Assembly: GCA_026196875.1 (NCBI GenBank)
Contig: JAPHTP010000060.1
Span: forward strand, 1-58,788
From: Kangiellaceae bacterium
GTDB taxonomy: Bacteria; Pseudomonadota; Gammaproteobacteria; Enterobacterales; Kangiellaceae
Length of the DNA: 58,788 nucleotides
Direction of reading: 5' to 3'
How positions within the stretch are numbered: the stretch's first letter is position 1; each line of letters starts with the position of its first letter. Below the pieces are notes generated by a model, which searched no databases, was not told the DNA's origin, and was given only the letters and a program-made list of their open reading frames with translations. The position numbers and the translations under genes are program-made. Shown here one piece after another: positions 26,168 to 35,658 of this stretch.

Positions 26168-27037
26168 CTAGTTAGATAACACTTCATCTATGCAACTATC
26201 CCACTTTTGGCCTAAACAATATTTCCCTTTTTCATTTTTCTCCAACTTACCCATCGCAGTTTGAGAATCATGAGTGAAAAATAATAACCCGTTGCGATTT
26301 AATAAGTCGGATAACAAAGATTCCTTTTCATCAATCAGTAATTCTGCATAACGGTCATATCCCATAGCAATAGGCAAATGCACCCACGGTTCTCCTGGGA
26401 TCAAATCAGCACAAAACACCACCGGCCCTCGCGGCATTTGAATCTCCGTGAGCATCATTCCGGGTGTATGGCCGTTTGAAATATGGAACTTGTAATCTTC
26501 ACCTAGTACTGGATGGGTTTCTTCTTCAACCAGATACACCCTCTCTCGTTTTTCAAGTAGTTCCATCAAATGTGGAACAAATGACGCCCTATCACGATAG
26601 TGAGGTTTAAAGGCTCTTTGCCAGGCTTGTTTACCGATAACAAAATCAGCATTAGGGAAGAGCAATTCGGATTTTTCCCCCTCCTTCCATTCTGTTAATA
26701 ATCCGCCAATATGGTCAAAGTGCAGATGAGATAAAACAACCACGTCTATATCCGTGTGTTCTAATCCTATTGCCTTAAGCGAATCTAAAAGGACGTGATG
26801 ACTTTCTACAATTCCGAATCGATCTTTTAACTTAGGTTCAAAAAACGCACCAATGCCGACTTCAAACAAAATGTTCTTGTCGCCATCCTGAACGAGCAAA
26901 GCACGACAAGCTAAATCGATTCTGTTTTGTTCATCGACCTGAACCCAGTTTTGCCACATGGCTTTCGGCGCGTTACCGAACATCGCACCACCATCTAGCT
27001 TTTGAGAGTTTCCTTTAACTGAGAACAGCTTCTTCAT
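26168..27037 (-). CDS. MBL-fold metallo-hydrolase
   Basis: 289-aa cytoplasmic metallo-beta-lactamase-fold enzyme. The binuclear metal motif HxHxDH is HLHFDHIGG (H104, H106, D108, H109). Further ligands are the His in SNGHTPGMM, the Asp in FCADLIPG and the late His in FFTHDSQT. The layout resembles the AHL-lactonase/glyoxalase-II-like branch of hydrolases, but the substrate cannot be assigned. The gene overlaps the 3' end of nhaC by 23 bp, so the two are translationally linked. A role in the metabolite locus downstream of the amidohydrolases is an inference. Confidence 0.85.
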   Translation of the reverse strand: MKKLFSVKGNSQKLDGGAMFGNAPKAMWQNWVQVDEQNRIDLACRALLVQDGDKNILFEVGIGAFFEPKLKDRFGIVESHHVLLDSLKAIGLEHTDIDVVVLSHLHFDHIGGLLTEWKEGEKSELLFPNADFVIGKQAWQRAFKPHYRDRASFVPHLMELLEKRERVYLVEEETHPVLGEDYKFHISNGHTPGMMLTEIQMPRGPVVFCADLIPGEPWVHLPIAMGYDRYAELLIDEKESLLSDLLNRNGLLFFTHDSQTAMGKLEKNEKGKYCLGQKWDSCIDEVLSN

Positions 27038-28559
27038 TTGAACTTCTCTTTTTGACTACGGGAGGGGTATCCGTCTGTGGCTCTTCAGGAGTGTCGGAAT
27101 CATCTTCATCATCAATCTTTTCGATTTTGAAATGGGTGATACCATAAATTACCGAAATAATTGGATTGGCAATATTGAAGAAACAAAACGGAAGATAAAC
27201 TAAAGTGGGCACACCCAAAGTCGCTGCCATAAATGCACCACAGGTATTCCAAGGAATCATTGGAGAAGTAATTGTTGCGGAATCCTCGAGAACCCTAGAC
27301 AAGTTTTTCGGATGTAACCGTCTTTTCTTAAACTCTGCACGATACATTCTTCCCGGAAGAACAATTGCAATGTATTGGTCTGCCGCAATTAAATTAGTTC
27401 CAATACAAGTACCGATCACAGTAGAAACTAATGACCCGGTTCCTTTTACCAGTTTTAACGCGCTTGAAACTAGCCGTTGCAGTAATCCGATAGTTTCTAT
27501 AACTGCACCGAAAGTCATAGCACATAAAATTAGCCACACGGTATTCAGCATATTTGCCATACCACCTCGGCCATCGCCACCATTGCTCAACAATTTGTCT
27601 ACAACTTGATCACCTGTGGTAACCGTGTACCCTCCGTACATTGCTCTCCAAACCGCATCTATGGCATTTACTAAATAGTAATCTGATGAACTTGCCATTT
27701 TCTCAATAGCTTGTGATTGGAAAATCATAGCTAATACACCGCCGAATAAAGCACCTATCAATAATGTTGGAAACGCCGGCATTTTCTTATAAGCGAGAAA
27801 CAAAACTAAAAAAAGCGGTAGCAAAGCAATAAATGAAATTTCAAAATTTGCTTCGAGAATCTTCAAAGTATTATTTAATCCATCATCACTGCTACCAGCA
27901 TCAGAAGTTAAACCAATAATAGTAAAAATGACTAGAGCGATTAAAACACTTGGACCAGTTGTCCAAGCCATATGTCTAATGTGGGTAAATAGCTCTGTGC
28001 CCGCAACTGCTGGAGCAAGATTAGTTGTATCAGAAAGAGGAGACATTTTGTCGCCGAAATAGGCGCCGGAGATGATAGCTCCCGCAGTAATCGCAAGCGA
28101 TAAATCTAACCCGGCGGCAATTCCCATTAATGCAACTCCGACAGTTCCTGCGGTAGTCCATGAACTACCAATACTGATCGAAACAAAAGCACATACGATA
28201 CATGCTGCAGCATAAAAAATACTTGGGTCCAGCACGAGTAAGCCGTAATAAACCATGGTCGGTACTGTACCGGATAAAATCCACGAGCCGATCAGTGAGC
28301 CAACCATTAATAGAATTAAAATAGCGCCTAGCGCCATAGAAATTCCTTTTACAATTCCAGCCTCGAGTTCTTTCCACTTGTATCCATTCTTATGTCCAAT
28401 CAGCATTGCAATTGCTGCAGCTAAAATAAGTGCAATCTGGTTCGCCCCATATGACGAGTCAGAACCATATAATTTTACCGATGCAAAGAGCATCACAATT
28501 AATGACACAACAGGGATTAGCGCATCTAATAAACTGGCCTGCTTCTTTTCACTACTCAT
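27015..28559 (-). CDS. nhaC: NhaC-family Na+/H+ antiporter
   Basis: 514-aa inner-membrane protein with 11-13 predicted membrane segments. The family-characteristic stretch is [20 protein letters not shown] at about 165-185; also present are [20 protein letters not shown] and the late [12 protein letters not shown] segment. NhaC proteins exchange Na+ for protons and some members also exchange organic acids such as malate/lactate. The C-terminal tail is acidic and proline-rich and runs into the overlapping MBL gene. The neighbouring NSS symporter would load Na+ into the cell, so NhaC may recycle it (inference). Confidence 0.9.
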   Translation of the reverse strand: MSSEKKQASLLDALIPVVSLIVMLFASVKLYGSDSSYGANQIALILAAAIAMLIGHKNGYKWKELEAGIVKGISMALGAILILLMVGSLIGSWILSGTVPTMVYYGLLVLDPSIFYAAACIVCAFVSISIGSSWTTAGTVGVALMGIAAGLDLSLAITAGAIISGAYFGDKMSPLSDTTNLAPAVAGTELFTHIRHMAWTTGPSVLIALVIFTIIGLTSDAGSSDDGLNNTLKILEANFEISFIALLPLFLVLFLAYKKMPAFPTLLIGALFGGVLAMIFQSQAIEKMASSSDYYLVNAIDAVWRAMYGGYTVTTGDQVVDKLLSNGGDGRGGMANMLNTVWLILCAMTFGAVIETIGLLQRLVSSALKLVKGTGSLVSTVIGTCIGTNLIAADQYIAIVLPGRMYRAEFKKRRLHPKNLSRVLEDSATITSPMIPWNTCGAFMAATLGVPTLVYLPFCFFNIANPIISVIYGITHFKIEKIDDEDDSDTPEEPQTDTPPVVKKRSSNEEAVLS

Positions 28560-28590
28560 ATACTTTCAACCTTAAGTTTAATTTTTATTA

Positions 28591-29883
28591 TTATTTAGTA
28601 AACGCTTGTTCCTGATTACCTTTTAGCTCCCAATAACGGTCACGTAAGCGTGTCGCTCGAGATACCATTGGTTGATTTTGTCCCTGAATCAAAACAAACT
28701 CAGCGTTAGAAGTTACTTCGAGGGGATCCCCGTCCCATACTACCACGTCGGCCTCCATCCCTATTTCCAACTGTCCATAGTTTGAAATGCCAAACACTTC
28801 CGCAGGATTGATGGTCATAGCTTCGATTGCTACTGCATGGGGTACACCGTAAGCAACCGCATTACCTGCGGACTGACGAGCTAAATAAGCGTTGTGAGAA
28901 CCGCCACCAACAAAAATTAATTTCACTCCTGCTTGATACATACGTGCGGCTCCGTCCAAACGCACAGCCAAAGAATCAAATCCTGGTAAATTGCGCATAG
29001 GGTCCATTACTACCGGGACTTTCGCCGCTGCAATCTGATCAGCAACTAACCAACCTTCTTTGGCACCAGAAATAATCAATTTAAATTTATGTTTTTTCGA
29101 AAGACCAATTATGTTAACGATATCGTCTGCGCGATTAGCAGTGATTACCAAAGGAATTTTTCTTTCCAAAACAGGGAAAAGTGCTTTTAGATCTGGTAAA
29201 GACTGACTAAATTGGTATTTAATTCCGGGAGTAAATTTGGCTTGATTGGCTCTTAAATACTTTGCTTCACTTAATGCTTTGTCGAGCATCGCTAAAGCAG
29301 CTGCGCGAGAGCCTCCGGCGTGTGATGCCCCGCTCGTTCCATATCTAGCCAACTGAACCGCTTTAGATTTTAATAAGCCTTTTTCCGTAGAGTGAAGTGC
29401 AATAACCGCTCCCTGACCGGCAAACAGAGATTTGCCGAATCTTGGCATCACTACAGCACGAGTCAACCCGTTAATCCTATTTTGCGGTATCAAAGTTGAA
29501 CGGAAATTAACCGCGGCACTGATATCAAATGATGCCCCTAATTTTTTAGTTGAAGCGTCAACTGTACTCGACACAGCTCCAATTTCAACGAGTCCTAAAT
29601 TAGTCGAGGCGTTTATAAATCCTGGAGTAACGTGTTTACCTTTTGCATTTACGACTTTAACCCCATCGGTTGCTGTTAAATCAATTCCGATCTGGGCAAT
29701 CTTGCCATCTCTGACTAGCAAGTCCGCATTTTTTAGACTACCTTTCGCAGTCGCTGTGTGTAAGGTAGCATTTTTAAAGAGGTAACTTTCCGCCTGTAAA
29801 CCTATGCTAAAAATTGAAGTAGAAAGAGTGACCAATGCTACGGCAATTCTTTTGATTGGTTTGGCTGTTTGTTTAATTTTCAT
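28591..29883 (-). CDS. Exported amidohydrolase-family protein lacking metal ligands
   Basis: 430 aa with a signal peptide (cleavage near IGLQA-ES). The fold signature of the imidazolonepropionase-like amidohydrolases is clear: composite beta-sandwich start, GKHVTPGFINASTNLGL at 82-98, and the C-terminal AMTINPAEVFGISNYGQLEIGMEADVV block in pieces. The diagnostic DxHxH is replaced by NASTN (91-95), and the later metal-binding His/Asp positions read as TANRAD, SGAKEG and VGGGSHN. A classical binuclear site is therefore absent. It overlaps the stop of the upstream active-looking paralogue by 4 bp (ATGA), suggesting coupled translation and perhaps a heteromeric complex. Confidence 0.85.
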   Translation of the reverse strand: MKIKQTAKPIKRIAVALVTLSTSIFSIGLQAESYLFKNATLHTATAKGSLKNADLLVRDGKIAQIGIDLTATDGVKVVNAKGKHVTPGFINASTNLGLVEIGAVSSTVDASTKKLGASFDISAAVNFRSTLIPQNRINGLTRAVVMPRFGKSLFAGQGAVIALHSTEKGLLKSKAVQLARYGTSGASHAGGSRAAALAMLDKALSEAKYLRANQAKFTPGIKYQFSQSLPDLKALFPVLERKIPLVITANRADDIVNIIGLSKKHKFKLIISGAKEGWLVADQIAAAKVPVVMDPMRNLPGFDSLAVRLDGAARMYQAGVKLIFVGGGSHNAYLARQSAGNAVAYGVPHAVAIEAMTINPAEVFGISNYGQLEIGMEADVVVWDGDPLEVTSNAEFVLIQGQNQPMVSRATRLRDRYWELKGNQEQAFTK

Positions 29884-31286
29884 AGCCTTTCTCCTTCAGG
29901 ATTAGTAATGCCTAATTCAAAATCGCTCACTGCATTTTTTGAATTATCCATCAGGTCAAACACTAACGCACCGTCGATATATACCTTTTCAGCTTTTGCA
30001 TAAACGCTAAAAGGGTTTTGATTCCAGATAACGAGATCGGCCATTTTGCCACTTTCTAGCGATCCAACTTTATCTTCAATACCAATTGATTTAGCTGCGT
30101 TAAAAGTAATCCACTTAATTGCATCTTTGGCTTTCAGTGATAGTCCTTTTTTGTTGCCCGCAGCCATTGCCTTAGCCGCTTCTTGATTTAAATGTTGAAT
30201 GCCAATGCCCGAGTCAGAATGTACCACGGCACAGCCCTTCGCCTTTTCTACCATTGCCACGTTTTCTTTTACCGAATCGTAAGCCTCATGCTTAAACCCC
30301 CACCAGTCGGCCCACATTGCAGCACAAATATTATTCTCAGCCAAAACGTCTGCAATTTTGTATGCTTCCACAGCATGGTGAAAAGTCGAAATCTCGTATC
30401 CGAATTCTTTAGCCACATCTATCATAATGGCCATTTCTTCAGCGCGATAACAATGATTATGGATCTGCACCTTGCCTTCTAAAACTTCCTTTAAGGTTTC
30501 TAACTTTAAGTCTCGTTTAGGCGGATCTTTTTCTTCGCCATTTTCGGCTGCTTCGTAATACTTATCCCACTTTGCTTTATAAGCAGCGGCTTCAATCCAA
30601 GCTTTACGATAACCAGCAACATTTCCCATACGAGTCATAGGCGCGCGTTTTTTGCCACCATAAACCCTTTTGGGATTTTCACCACAAGCCATTTTTAAAG
30701 CATGAGGCGCATCTGGAAATTTCATTCCTTGCATAGTAATTGAAGGAATGTTTTTCAAAGTAACACCACGACCACCGAACAAATTTGCCGAACCAGGTAG
30801 AATCTGTAAGCTAGTCACCCCTCCAGCTCTCGCCAAATTAAATCCCGGGTCCTGGGTCCAAACTGCGTGTTCAGCCCAAACCTGAGCGGTGTTGGGATCG
30901 GTCATTTCATTACCATCAGCGTTAGCTTCGTGCGATGGAGATGGATAAACGCCTAGATGGGAGTGAACATCAATGATCCCCGGAGTGACCCATTTACCTT
31001 TTGCATCAATGTAAGTTACCTCTTGTGGTGCTCCTACAGATTGACCAACCGCTTGTACCTTTCCGCCCTTAACCCACACTGAAGCAGCATCAAGCCGCTC
31101 TCCAGTACCTGTCAGAACGGTAGCATTTTTTATCACAAACTCATTCGATGCCAATGGTTCATAAGTAGAAACGAAAACAGGCGCAGGTCGTTCAACTTCT
31201 ACCGGCTTCTTTTCAGTTTCATTTTTCATTTCGCACCCTGCCAATGAGGCAAAGAGTGCAGGAATCACCAACAGTTTTATTTTCAA
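29880..31286 (-). CDS. Amidohydrolase-family lipoprotein (active-site intact)
   Basis: 468 aa. Lipobox LAGC gives lipidated C18, followed by Glu, so outer-membrane anchoring facing the periplasm is likely. The metal-binding motif TPGIIDVHSHLG has H108 and H110. Later ligand candidates are the His residues in IHNHCYRAEE and STFHHAVEAYK, and the Asp in VVHSDSGIG. The C-terminus has KWITFNAAKSIGIEDKVGSLESGKMADLVIW in the usual amidohydrolase position. Related enzymes cleave imidazolone rings, N-acyl amino acids or proline dipeptides; the substrate here is not determinable. It precedes the ligand-less paralogue with a 4-bp overlap. Confidence 0.88.
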   Translation of the reverse strand: MKIKLLVIPALFASLAGCEMKNETEKKPVEVERPAPVFVSTYEPLASNEFVIKNATVLTGTGERLDAASVWVKGGKVQAVGQSVGAPQEVTYIDAKGKWVTPGIIDVHSHLGVYPSPSHEANADGNEMTDPNTAQVWAEHAVWTQDPGFNLARAGGVTSLQILPGSANLFGGRGVTLKNIPSITMQGMKFPDAPHALKMACGENPKRVYGGKKRAPMTRMGNVAGYRKAWIEAAAYKAKWDKYYEAAENGEEKDPPKRDLKLETLKEVLEGKVQIHNHCYRAEEMAIMIDVAKEFGYEISTFHHAVEAYKIADVLAENNICAAMWADWWGFKHEAYDSVKENVAMVEKAKGCAVVHSDSGIGIQHLNQEAAKAMAAGNKKGLSLKAKDAIKWITFNAAKSIGIEDKVGSLESGKMADLVIWNQNPFSVYAKAEKVYIDGALVFDLMDNSKNAVSDFELGITNPEGERL

Positions 31287-31336
31287 AACAAACTCCGCAT
31301 GCTTTGTCGTTGTTATCTATTAATTTTACTGAGCAA

Positions 31337-32737
31337 CTAGCCCAGTAAAATATTAATTATTTTTATTCCCAAAAAGTTATCGAGTACCGTGACAATGAAA
31401 ATGGCTCCAAGTAGCACAGGACATATATAGCTAATGGCGAAATCAACATAAGTCTGTAACCAACTCCCTTTTATACTTTCATCGCCATGCGCTATTTCAG
31501 CGTTAAAGTTTTCTTTGCGCCACACATAAGCAGTAAATACAGCAATCATAAATCCGCCTAGGGGCAGGAATGTATCGCTTGCTATCAAGCCGGCAAAATC
31601 CATAAAGCTAATCGCTGATTCTTTGCCTGGTAGTTGAATAAATCCGGTAAGTGCGTCTACAGCTCCTGCAGATAGCAATGAAGGAATACCAACTAGGAAA
31701 ATAATTGCAGCCACAATCCAAGTCGCTTTAGAACGAGGAACTTCGTGCTCATCAACCATATAGGCTGTCGGAACTTCTAATAGAGAAATAGTCGATGTAA
31801 ATGCGGCAAAAGAAAGTAATAAGAAGAAAAATGCACCGACCACTACGCCTAAGATTGGACCAAGAGATTGGAAGACACCAGGTAAAGTCATGAAGATCAG
31901 TCCTGCGCCGCCGTCAGTTTCGATTCCCTGTGAGAAGACAAATGGGAAAATCATAAAACCTGCAAGGACCGCTACACCAACATCCATTAAAGTAATTTGA
32001 GCTGCAGAACTAACGATGTTCTCTTTTCTATTGACGTAACTACCATAAGTAATCAAAGCCCCCATACCTAATGAAAGTGAGAAAAATGCCTGGCCTAGTG
32101 CAGCGTAAACAACAGTACCGGTAATCTCACTAAAGTCAGGGACAAGATAGAATTTCAATCCTTCCATCGCATTTGGCAGGGTGAGAGAATAGAAAATTAA
32201 TGCAATAATCATCACAAACAAAGTAGGCATCAAAATCTTGGCAGCTCTTTCAATACCACCGGCAATACCGTGAGAAACAACGTAAGCTGTCGCGACCATA
32301 AATATAATGGTGTAGCTACCAACCTTCACCCAATCAGAAACAAATCCACCAAATGCCTCTGCGCCTACTGAGAAATTCCCCATCACAATATCAATGAAGT
32401 ACCCAAAAGCCCACGCAGCTACAACGTTGTAGAAGGAGAGGATTAGTACCCCACTGGTTAATCCAAGATAGCCAATTATTGACCACTTTTTATGACCCAA
32501 AGCGGTAAACGCACCCACAGCATTTCGTTGTGTTTTACGGCCTATTGCAATCTCCGCCACCATAACCGGAAAACATAAAACAAAACAAAAAACTAAATAC
32601 ATTACTACGAAAGCAGCTCCGCCACCTTCACCTACCTCAAATGGGAATTTCCAAATGTTGCCCAGACCAACTGCCGATCCGGCCGCTGCAAGTATGAAAC
32701 CCAAGCGGGTACTAAATCCGCCACGTTGAATTGCCAT
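31337..32737 (-). CDS. Neurotransmitter:sodium symporter (NSS/SNF) family transporter
   Basis: 466-aa inner-membrane protein with about 11 membrane segments. The TM1 signature GFILAAAGSAVGLGNIWKFP contains the unwound Na+/substrate site of LeuT/MhsT-like transporters. TM6 (AALGQAFFSLSLGMGALITYGSY) also fits. Members import amino acids with Na+. It is followed after 50 bp by the amidohydrolase pair and is divergent from the isoaspartyl peptidase gene, suggesting uptake of the amino acids these enzymes release. The start is ATG 32737 with AAGGATAAG upstream. Confidence 0.92.
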   Translation of the reverse strand: MAIQRGGFSTRLGFILAAAGSAVGLGNIWKFPFEVGEGGGAAFVVMYLVFCFVLCFPVMVAEIAIGRKTQRNAVGAFTALGHKKWSIIGYLGLTSGVLILSFYNVVAAWAFGYFIDIVMGNFSVGAEAFGGFVSDWVKVGSYTIIFMVATAYVVSHGIAGGIERAAKILMPTLFVMIIALIFYSLTLPNAMEGLKFYLVPDFSEITGTVVYAALGQAFFSLSLGMGALITYGSYVNRKENIVSSAAQITLMDVGVAVLAGFMIFPFVFSQGIETDGGAGLIFMTLPGVFQSLGPILGVVVGAFFFLLLSFAAFTSTISLLEVPTAYMVDEHEVPRSKATWIVAAIIFLVGIPSLLSAGAVDALTGFIQLPGKESAISFMDFAGLIASDTFLPLGGFMIAVFTAYVWRKENFNAEIAHGDESIKGSWLQTYVDFAISYICPVLLGAIFIVTVLDNFLGIKIINILLG

Positions 32738-32858
32738 TTCTTATCCTTCTTCGTTATAAGTCGTTGTTGTTTAACCCTTGATTTAGGCTAAGCGAAAAGG
32801 ACTATCTTCTGATAGATTGTTATTGCCCTAAACTCTTCATAAGACCACAGATAGTAGG

Positions 32859-32904
32859 GCCTCGACAAGAGGTCGAGGCAAAAAAACTGCTCCTCAGAGG
32901 AGCA
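32859..32904 (-). terminator. Terminator-like hairpins in the leader of the NSS transporter gene
   Basis: Reading the minus strand, TGCTCC-TCTGA-GGAGCA followed by G and seven T residues forms an intrinsic-terminator-like hairpin (32904-32880). An 8-bp hairpin, GCCTCGAC/GTCGAGGC, follows immediately (32879-32859). It sits about 140-170 bp upstream of the transporter ATG with no minus-strand gene before it. It is therefore a candidate attenuator of this operon or the end of a short leader RNA. Confidence 0.55.
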
Positions 32905-32951
32905 ATTATCCCAAATTAGCTATGTAACCCTTGGAAATTTGCAATTAATAC

Positions 32952-32972
32952 GACTAAACGTTAGCTTTAGTC
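32952..32972. promoter_or_regulatory. Inverted repeat in the divergent NSS/isoaspartyl-peptidase promoter region
   Basis: GACTAAA-CGTTAGC-TTTAGTC has 7-bp arms and a 7-bp spacer. It lies 32 bp before the peptidase ATG and 215 bp before the transporter ATG. It is a plausible operator for a dimeric regulator of both units; the regulator is unidentified. Confidence 0.4.
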
Positions 32973-33003
32973 TCTTCGAATAAATTAATTAGGACAAATA
33001 ACA

Positions 33004-34053
33004 ATGAGAAAGCTGCTTGTGGTTCTTTCCACTTTGTTTGTTATAAGTACTCAAGTTATGGCTAAAAATAAACCAGTTGCCATCGCTATTCATGGCGGTG
33101 CAGGCACAATTTTAAAATCCAACATGACTCCTGAGCTGGAAAAAGCCTACCACGCCAAACTTGAAGAAGCCCTAAAAGCCGGCCACCAATTACTCAAAAG
33201 AGGGAGTTCAAGTGTTGAAGCTGTGCAAGCAGCCATCGCAGTTATGGAAGATTCTCCATTGTTTAATGCCGGTAAAGGTGCAGTATTTACCCATCATAAA
33301 ACCAACGAGCTCGATGCCTCTATTATGGAAGGTAAAACTTTAAACGCTGGCGCGGTTTCTGGAGTGAGCCATATAAAAAATCCAATAAAGTTAGCGGCGC
33401 TGGTTATGACAAACTCTAAACATGTCATGCTGAGCGGAGAAGGCGCGGAGCAATTTGCTAAAACTCAATCAATTGAAATGGTAAAACCAGATTACTTTTT
33501 TACTGATCGGCGCTGGCAACAACTGCAAAAAATCTTAAAAAACGATCCAGACACTTTCAAACTGTCCGAGGATAAGGACGACAAACATGCCAGCTCTTTG
33601 CATCAGAAGCCCAACTCAATATGGCCAGATGATAAGAAGTTTGGCACAGTCGGAGCTGTGGCTTTGGATCAGTACGGCGACCTTGCCGCAGGAACGTCAA
33701 CCGGAGGAATGACCAATAAAAAGTACGGTCGCATCGGAGACTCACCTATTATTGGCGCGGGAACTTATGCAGATAATGACTCTTGCGCTATTTCAGCTAC
33801 CGGTCACGGAGAATTTTTTATTCGGGTAGCAGTCGCGCATGATATCTGCGCACGGGTCAAATATAAGGGGCTCGAGCTGCAATCGGCTTCCGACGAAGTA
33901 ATCAAGGACAAGCTCGTAAAAATGAAAGCCCAAGGCGGTATTGTCGGCATGTCGCCTAAAGGCGAAGCGGTGTTTTCTTTTAATTCTGCCGGGATGTATC
34001 GCGGGTATATCAACTCTGAAGGCAAACTATTTACCGCGATCTATAAAGACTAA
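33004..34053 (+). CDS. Exported isoaspartyl peptidase / L-asparaginase (Ntn hydrolase)
   Basis: 349 aa. A signal peptide (MRKLLVVLSTLFVISTQVMA) precedes AIAIHGGAGT, the family N-terminus. The precursor is expected to self-cleave before the nucleophile T215 in KKFGTVGAVALD, giving alpha and beta chains. GTSTGGMTNKKYGRIGDSPI and GAGTYADN supply the substrate-binding residues. The enzyme hydrolyses isoaspartyl dipeptides and asparagine; the signal peptide places it in the periplasm. It is divergent from the NSS transporter-amidohydrolase genes, fitting periplasmic release and then Na+-driven import of amino acids. Confidence 0.92.
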   Translation: MRKLLVVLSTLFVISTQVMAKNKPVAIAIHGGAGTILKSNMTPELEKAYHAKLEEALKAGHQLLKRGSSSVEAVQAAIAVMEDSPLFNAGKGAVFTHHKTNELDASIMEGKTLNAGAVSGVSHIKNPIKLAALVMTNSKHVMLSGEGAEQFAKTQSIEMVKPDYFFTDRRWQQLQKILKNDPDTFKLSEDKDDKHASSLHQKPNSIWPDDKKFGTVGAVALDQYGDLAAGTSTGGMTNKKYGRIGDSPIIGAGTYADNDSCAISATGHGEFFIRVAVAHDICARVKYKGLELQSASDEVIKDKLVKMKAQGGIVGMSPKGEAVFSFNSAGMYRGYINSEGKLFTAIYKD

Positions 34054-34074
34054 GCTCAATCTAAAGTCAAAACG

Positions 34075-34094
34075 AAGGGCGAATCCGCCCTTTT
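34075..34094. terminator. Terminator between the isoaspartyl peptidase gene and pldA
   Basis: AAGGGCG-AATC-CGCCCTTTT between convergent stops at 34053 and 34117. The 7-bp stem is GC-rich but the T run is short. Confidence 0.7.
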
Positions 34095-34116
34095 ATCGAG
34101 TAACAGATCTAGCGAA

Positions 34117-35154
34117 CTAAAAAACGTCCGTTAGCAGCACCCCAAGTCCGATCCTTGTGTTAGAGTGATTGTAATCGATCAAGCTCTCACCATACCCATT
34201 AAATATCTGTAAGTACCCTTTAAACCTGCTGCCCATTGGAAATGTCCAATCCAATTGGACGGCACCGCGATTTTTGCCGGTATCCAAATTATTGCGAATC
34301 ATTATTCCAAACGTCTGCTGATCCCATTGGTACACGCTGGTAAACTCAAAATGTCCCATAAATTCATCTATATCGGGGTTATCGTCGCCATCAGCTTGTC
34401 CGGGTTCAGTTTTTGGATCTTCTGGCAAGCGATACCAAGGTTTAAACATAAATACCCACTCATTGTTTTCCCACACAAATTGCGCATAAATTCGATTCCA
34501 GCTTCTTGAAAGCATTTGTGAACGTCCATTTGACTGGTGCTCTATTCCAATGACATTTACCAAATTGGTCCATTCGCCTATCGAAAAATCATTGGTGAAA
34601 GCGTAAAAGAGCTCAGGTTGGTAGTTAGTTTCTCGGAAAGGAGAGGAAACTTCCGTATTATACATTTGCCAGTACGATTGAAGCGTAAACCCAAAGAACA
34701 ATGTATCTTCTTCGGTAAATACTTGCTCCATAACCGGCGCCTTGAAACTCAATTGAAATTTCGCCTCATATTGGTCCAGCTCTACACTTTCAGGAGCCTC
34801 TTGGTACGGCGCTATATTGGGCTCAGAAACGTAGCTCAAAGGTAGAAAATAGTTACGTTTATGCGACGAAATGACATTTGGGTTATTGCGATTTGCTCGT
34901 TCTCTAGCAATCCTTTTACGTAACGGAGAAAGCTCTTCCTGTTTAATATTTTCGCTTTCAAGCCGCTGCATACAATAGTCTTGTACATCCTTCACGCTGG
35001 TACTGTCATCAGACACAGCAATCTGCTTTGCATAACACTGTTCAAGTAAATCCTTAACGGTTTCTGTTTGTTTTTCGGATTCGGCTCTAGACCCCGTAGA
35101 TACGGTATATAGACCGAGACAAACTAACGATATAACCAAATGAGATTGTTTCAT
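34117..35154 (-). CDS. pldA: Outer-membrane phospholipase A (OMPLA)
   Basis: 345 aa from ATG 35154, which starts a signal peptide (MKQSHLVISLVCLGLYTVSTGSRA in two parts); in-frame codons upstream to 35223 would bury it. OMPLA is a calcium-dependent outer-membrane beta-barrel dimer hydrolysing phospholipids that reach the outer leaflet. The catalytic triad is seen in HQSNGRS...SRSWNRIY: H206, S208 and N220, with the exact E. coli spacing (H142, S144, N156). A ~95-residue periplasmic N-terminal extension precedes the barrel, longer than in E. coli. The C-terminus ends in Phe, as BAM substrates do. Confidence 0.93.
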   Translation of the reverse strand: MKQSHLVISLVCLGLYTVSTGSRAESEKQTETVKDLLEQCYAKQIAVSDDSTSVKDVQDYCMQRLESENIKQEELSPLRKRIARERANRNNPNVISSHKRNYFLPLSYVSEPNIAPYQEAPESVELDQYEAKFQLSFKAPVMEQVFTEEDTLFFGFTLQSYWQMYNTEVSSPFRETNYQPELFYAFTNDFSIGEWTNLVNVIGIEHQSNGRSQMLSRSWNRIYAQFVWENNEWVFMFKPWYRLPEDPKTEPGQADGDDNPDIDEFMGHFEFTSVYQWDQQTFGIMIRNNLDTGKNRGAVQLDWTFPMGSRFKGYLQIFNGYGESLIDYNHSNTRIGLGVLLTDVF

Positions 35155-35271
35155 TATATAAGATGGTTTTTTATTAATTCCTTTCCTATATTGTAAATGA
35201 AGTGTGCGCATTGCAAAGCGCAATTTTAATAGATTGTTAATTTTGGGAATGTTTTATACAAGGAGTTGAAT

Positions 35272-35658
35272 ATGTCAGTTCAGCAAATCCCTACAATTTT
35301 GAAAACTATGCGTCCTCAGTTTGAGGAGCAAAACGCTATCAAAATTACTTCTTCACAATACAACATGATGAAAGAAGTAATTCAAGACTACTGCCGAACC
35401 CATGATGCTCCACGGCTATATGGCATTCTTGGCCGCATCAATAGACGTATGAAGCAACCCAATAATCCGCACCTTTGGCAAACTGAATTCGACTATTTCG
35501 CCACCAGCATGATGGGAGCGCTCAAAGAAAACAATTACTGTCGTTTGGAAGATACGATTGAAGACATAAATGAAATCTTTTCGCGCCAGAATAAGCACTC
35601 CATTCCAGGCCATAATAGACATTCGGACAGATCTCAAATTTTGAGCATTTTTGGCTAG
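35272..35658 (+). CDS. Hypothetical protein, 128 aa
   Basis: I do not recognise the family. ATG 35272 is supported by AGGAG six bases upstream and is preferred to TTG 35266. The protein has no signal peptide or membrane segment, is predicted mostly helical (YNMMKEVIQDYCRTHDAPRLY; LEDTIEDINEIFSRQ) and ends in a basic, His-rich tail (HSIPGHNRHSDRSQ). It is divergent from pldA, 117 bp away, and stands alone. It looks like a small cytoplasmic protein under its own promoter; the good ribosome-binding site supports a real gene. Confidence 0.7.
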   Translation: MSVQQIPTILKTMRPQFEEQNAIKITSSQYNMMKEVIQDYCRTHDAPRLYGILGRINRRMKQPNNPHLWQTEFDYFATSMMGALKENNYCRLEDTIEDINEIFSRQNKHSIPGHNRHSDRSQILSIFG

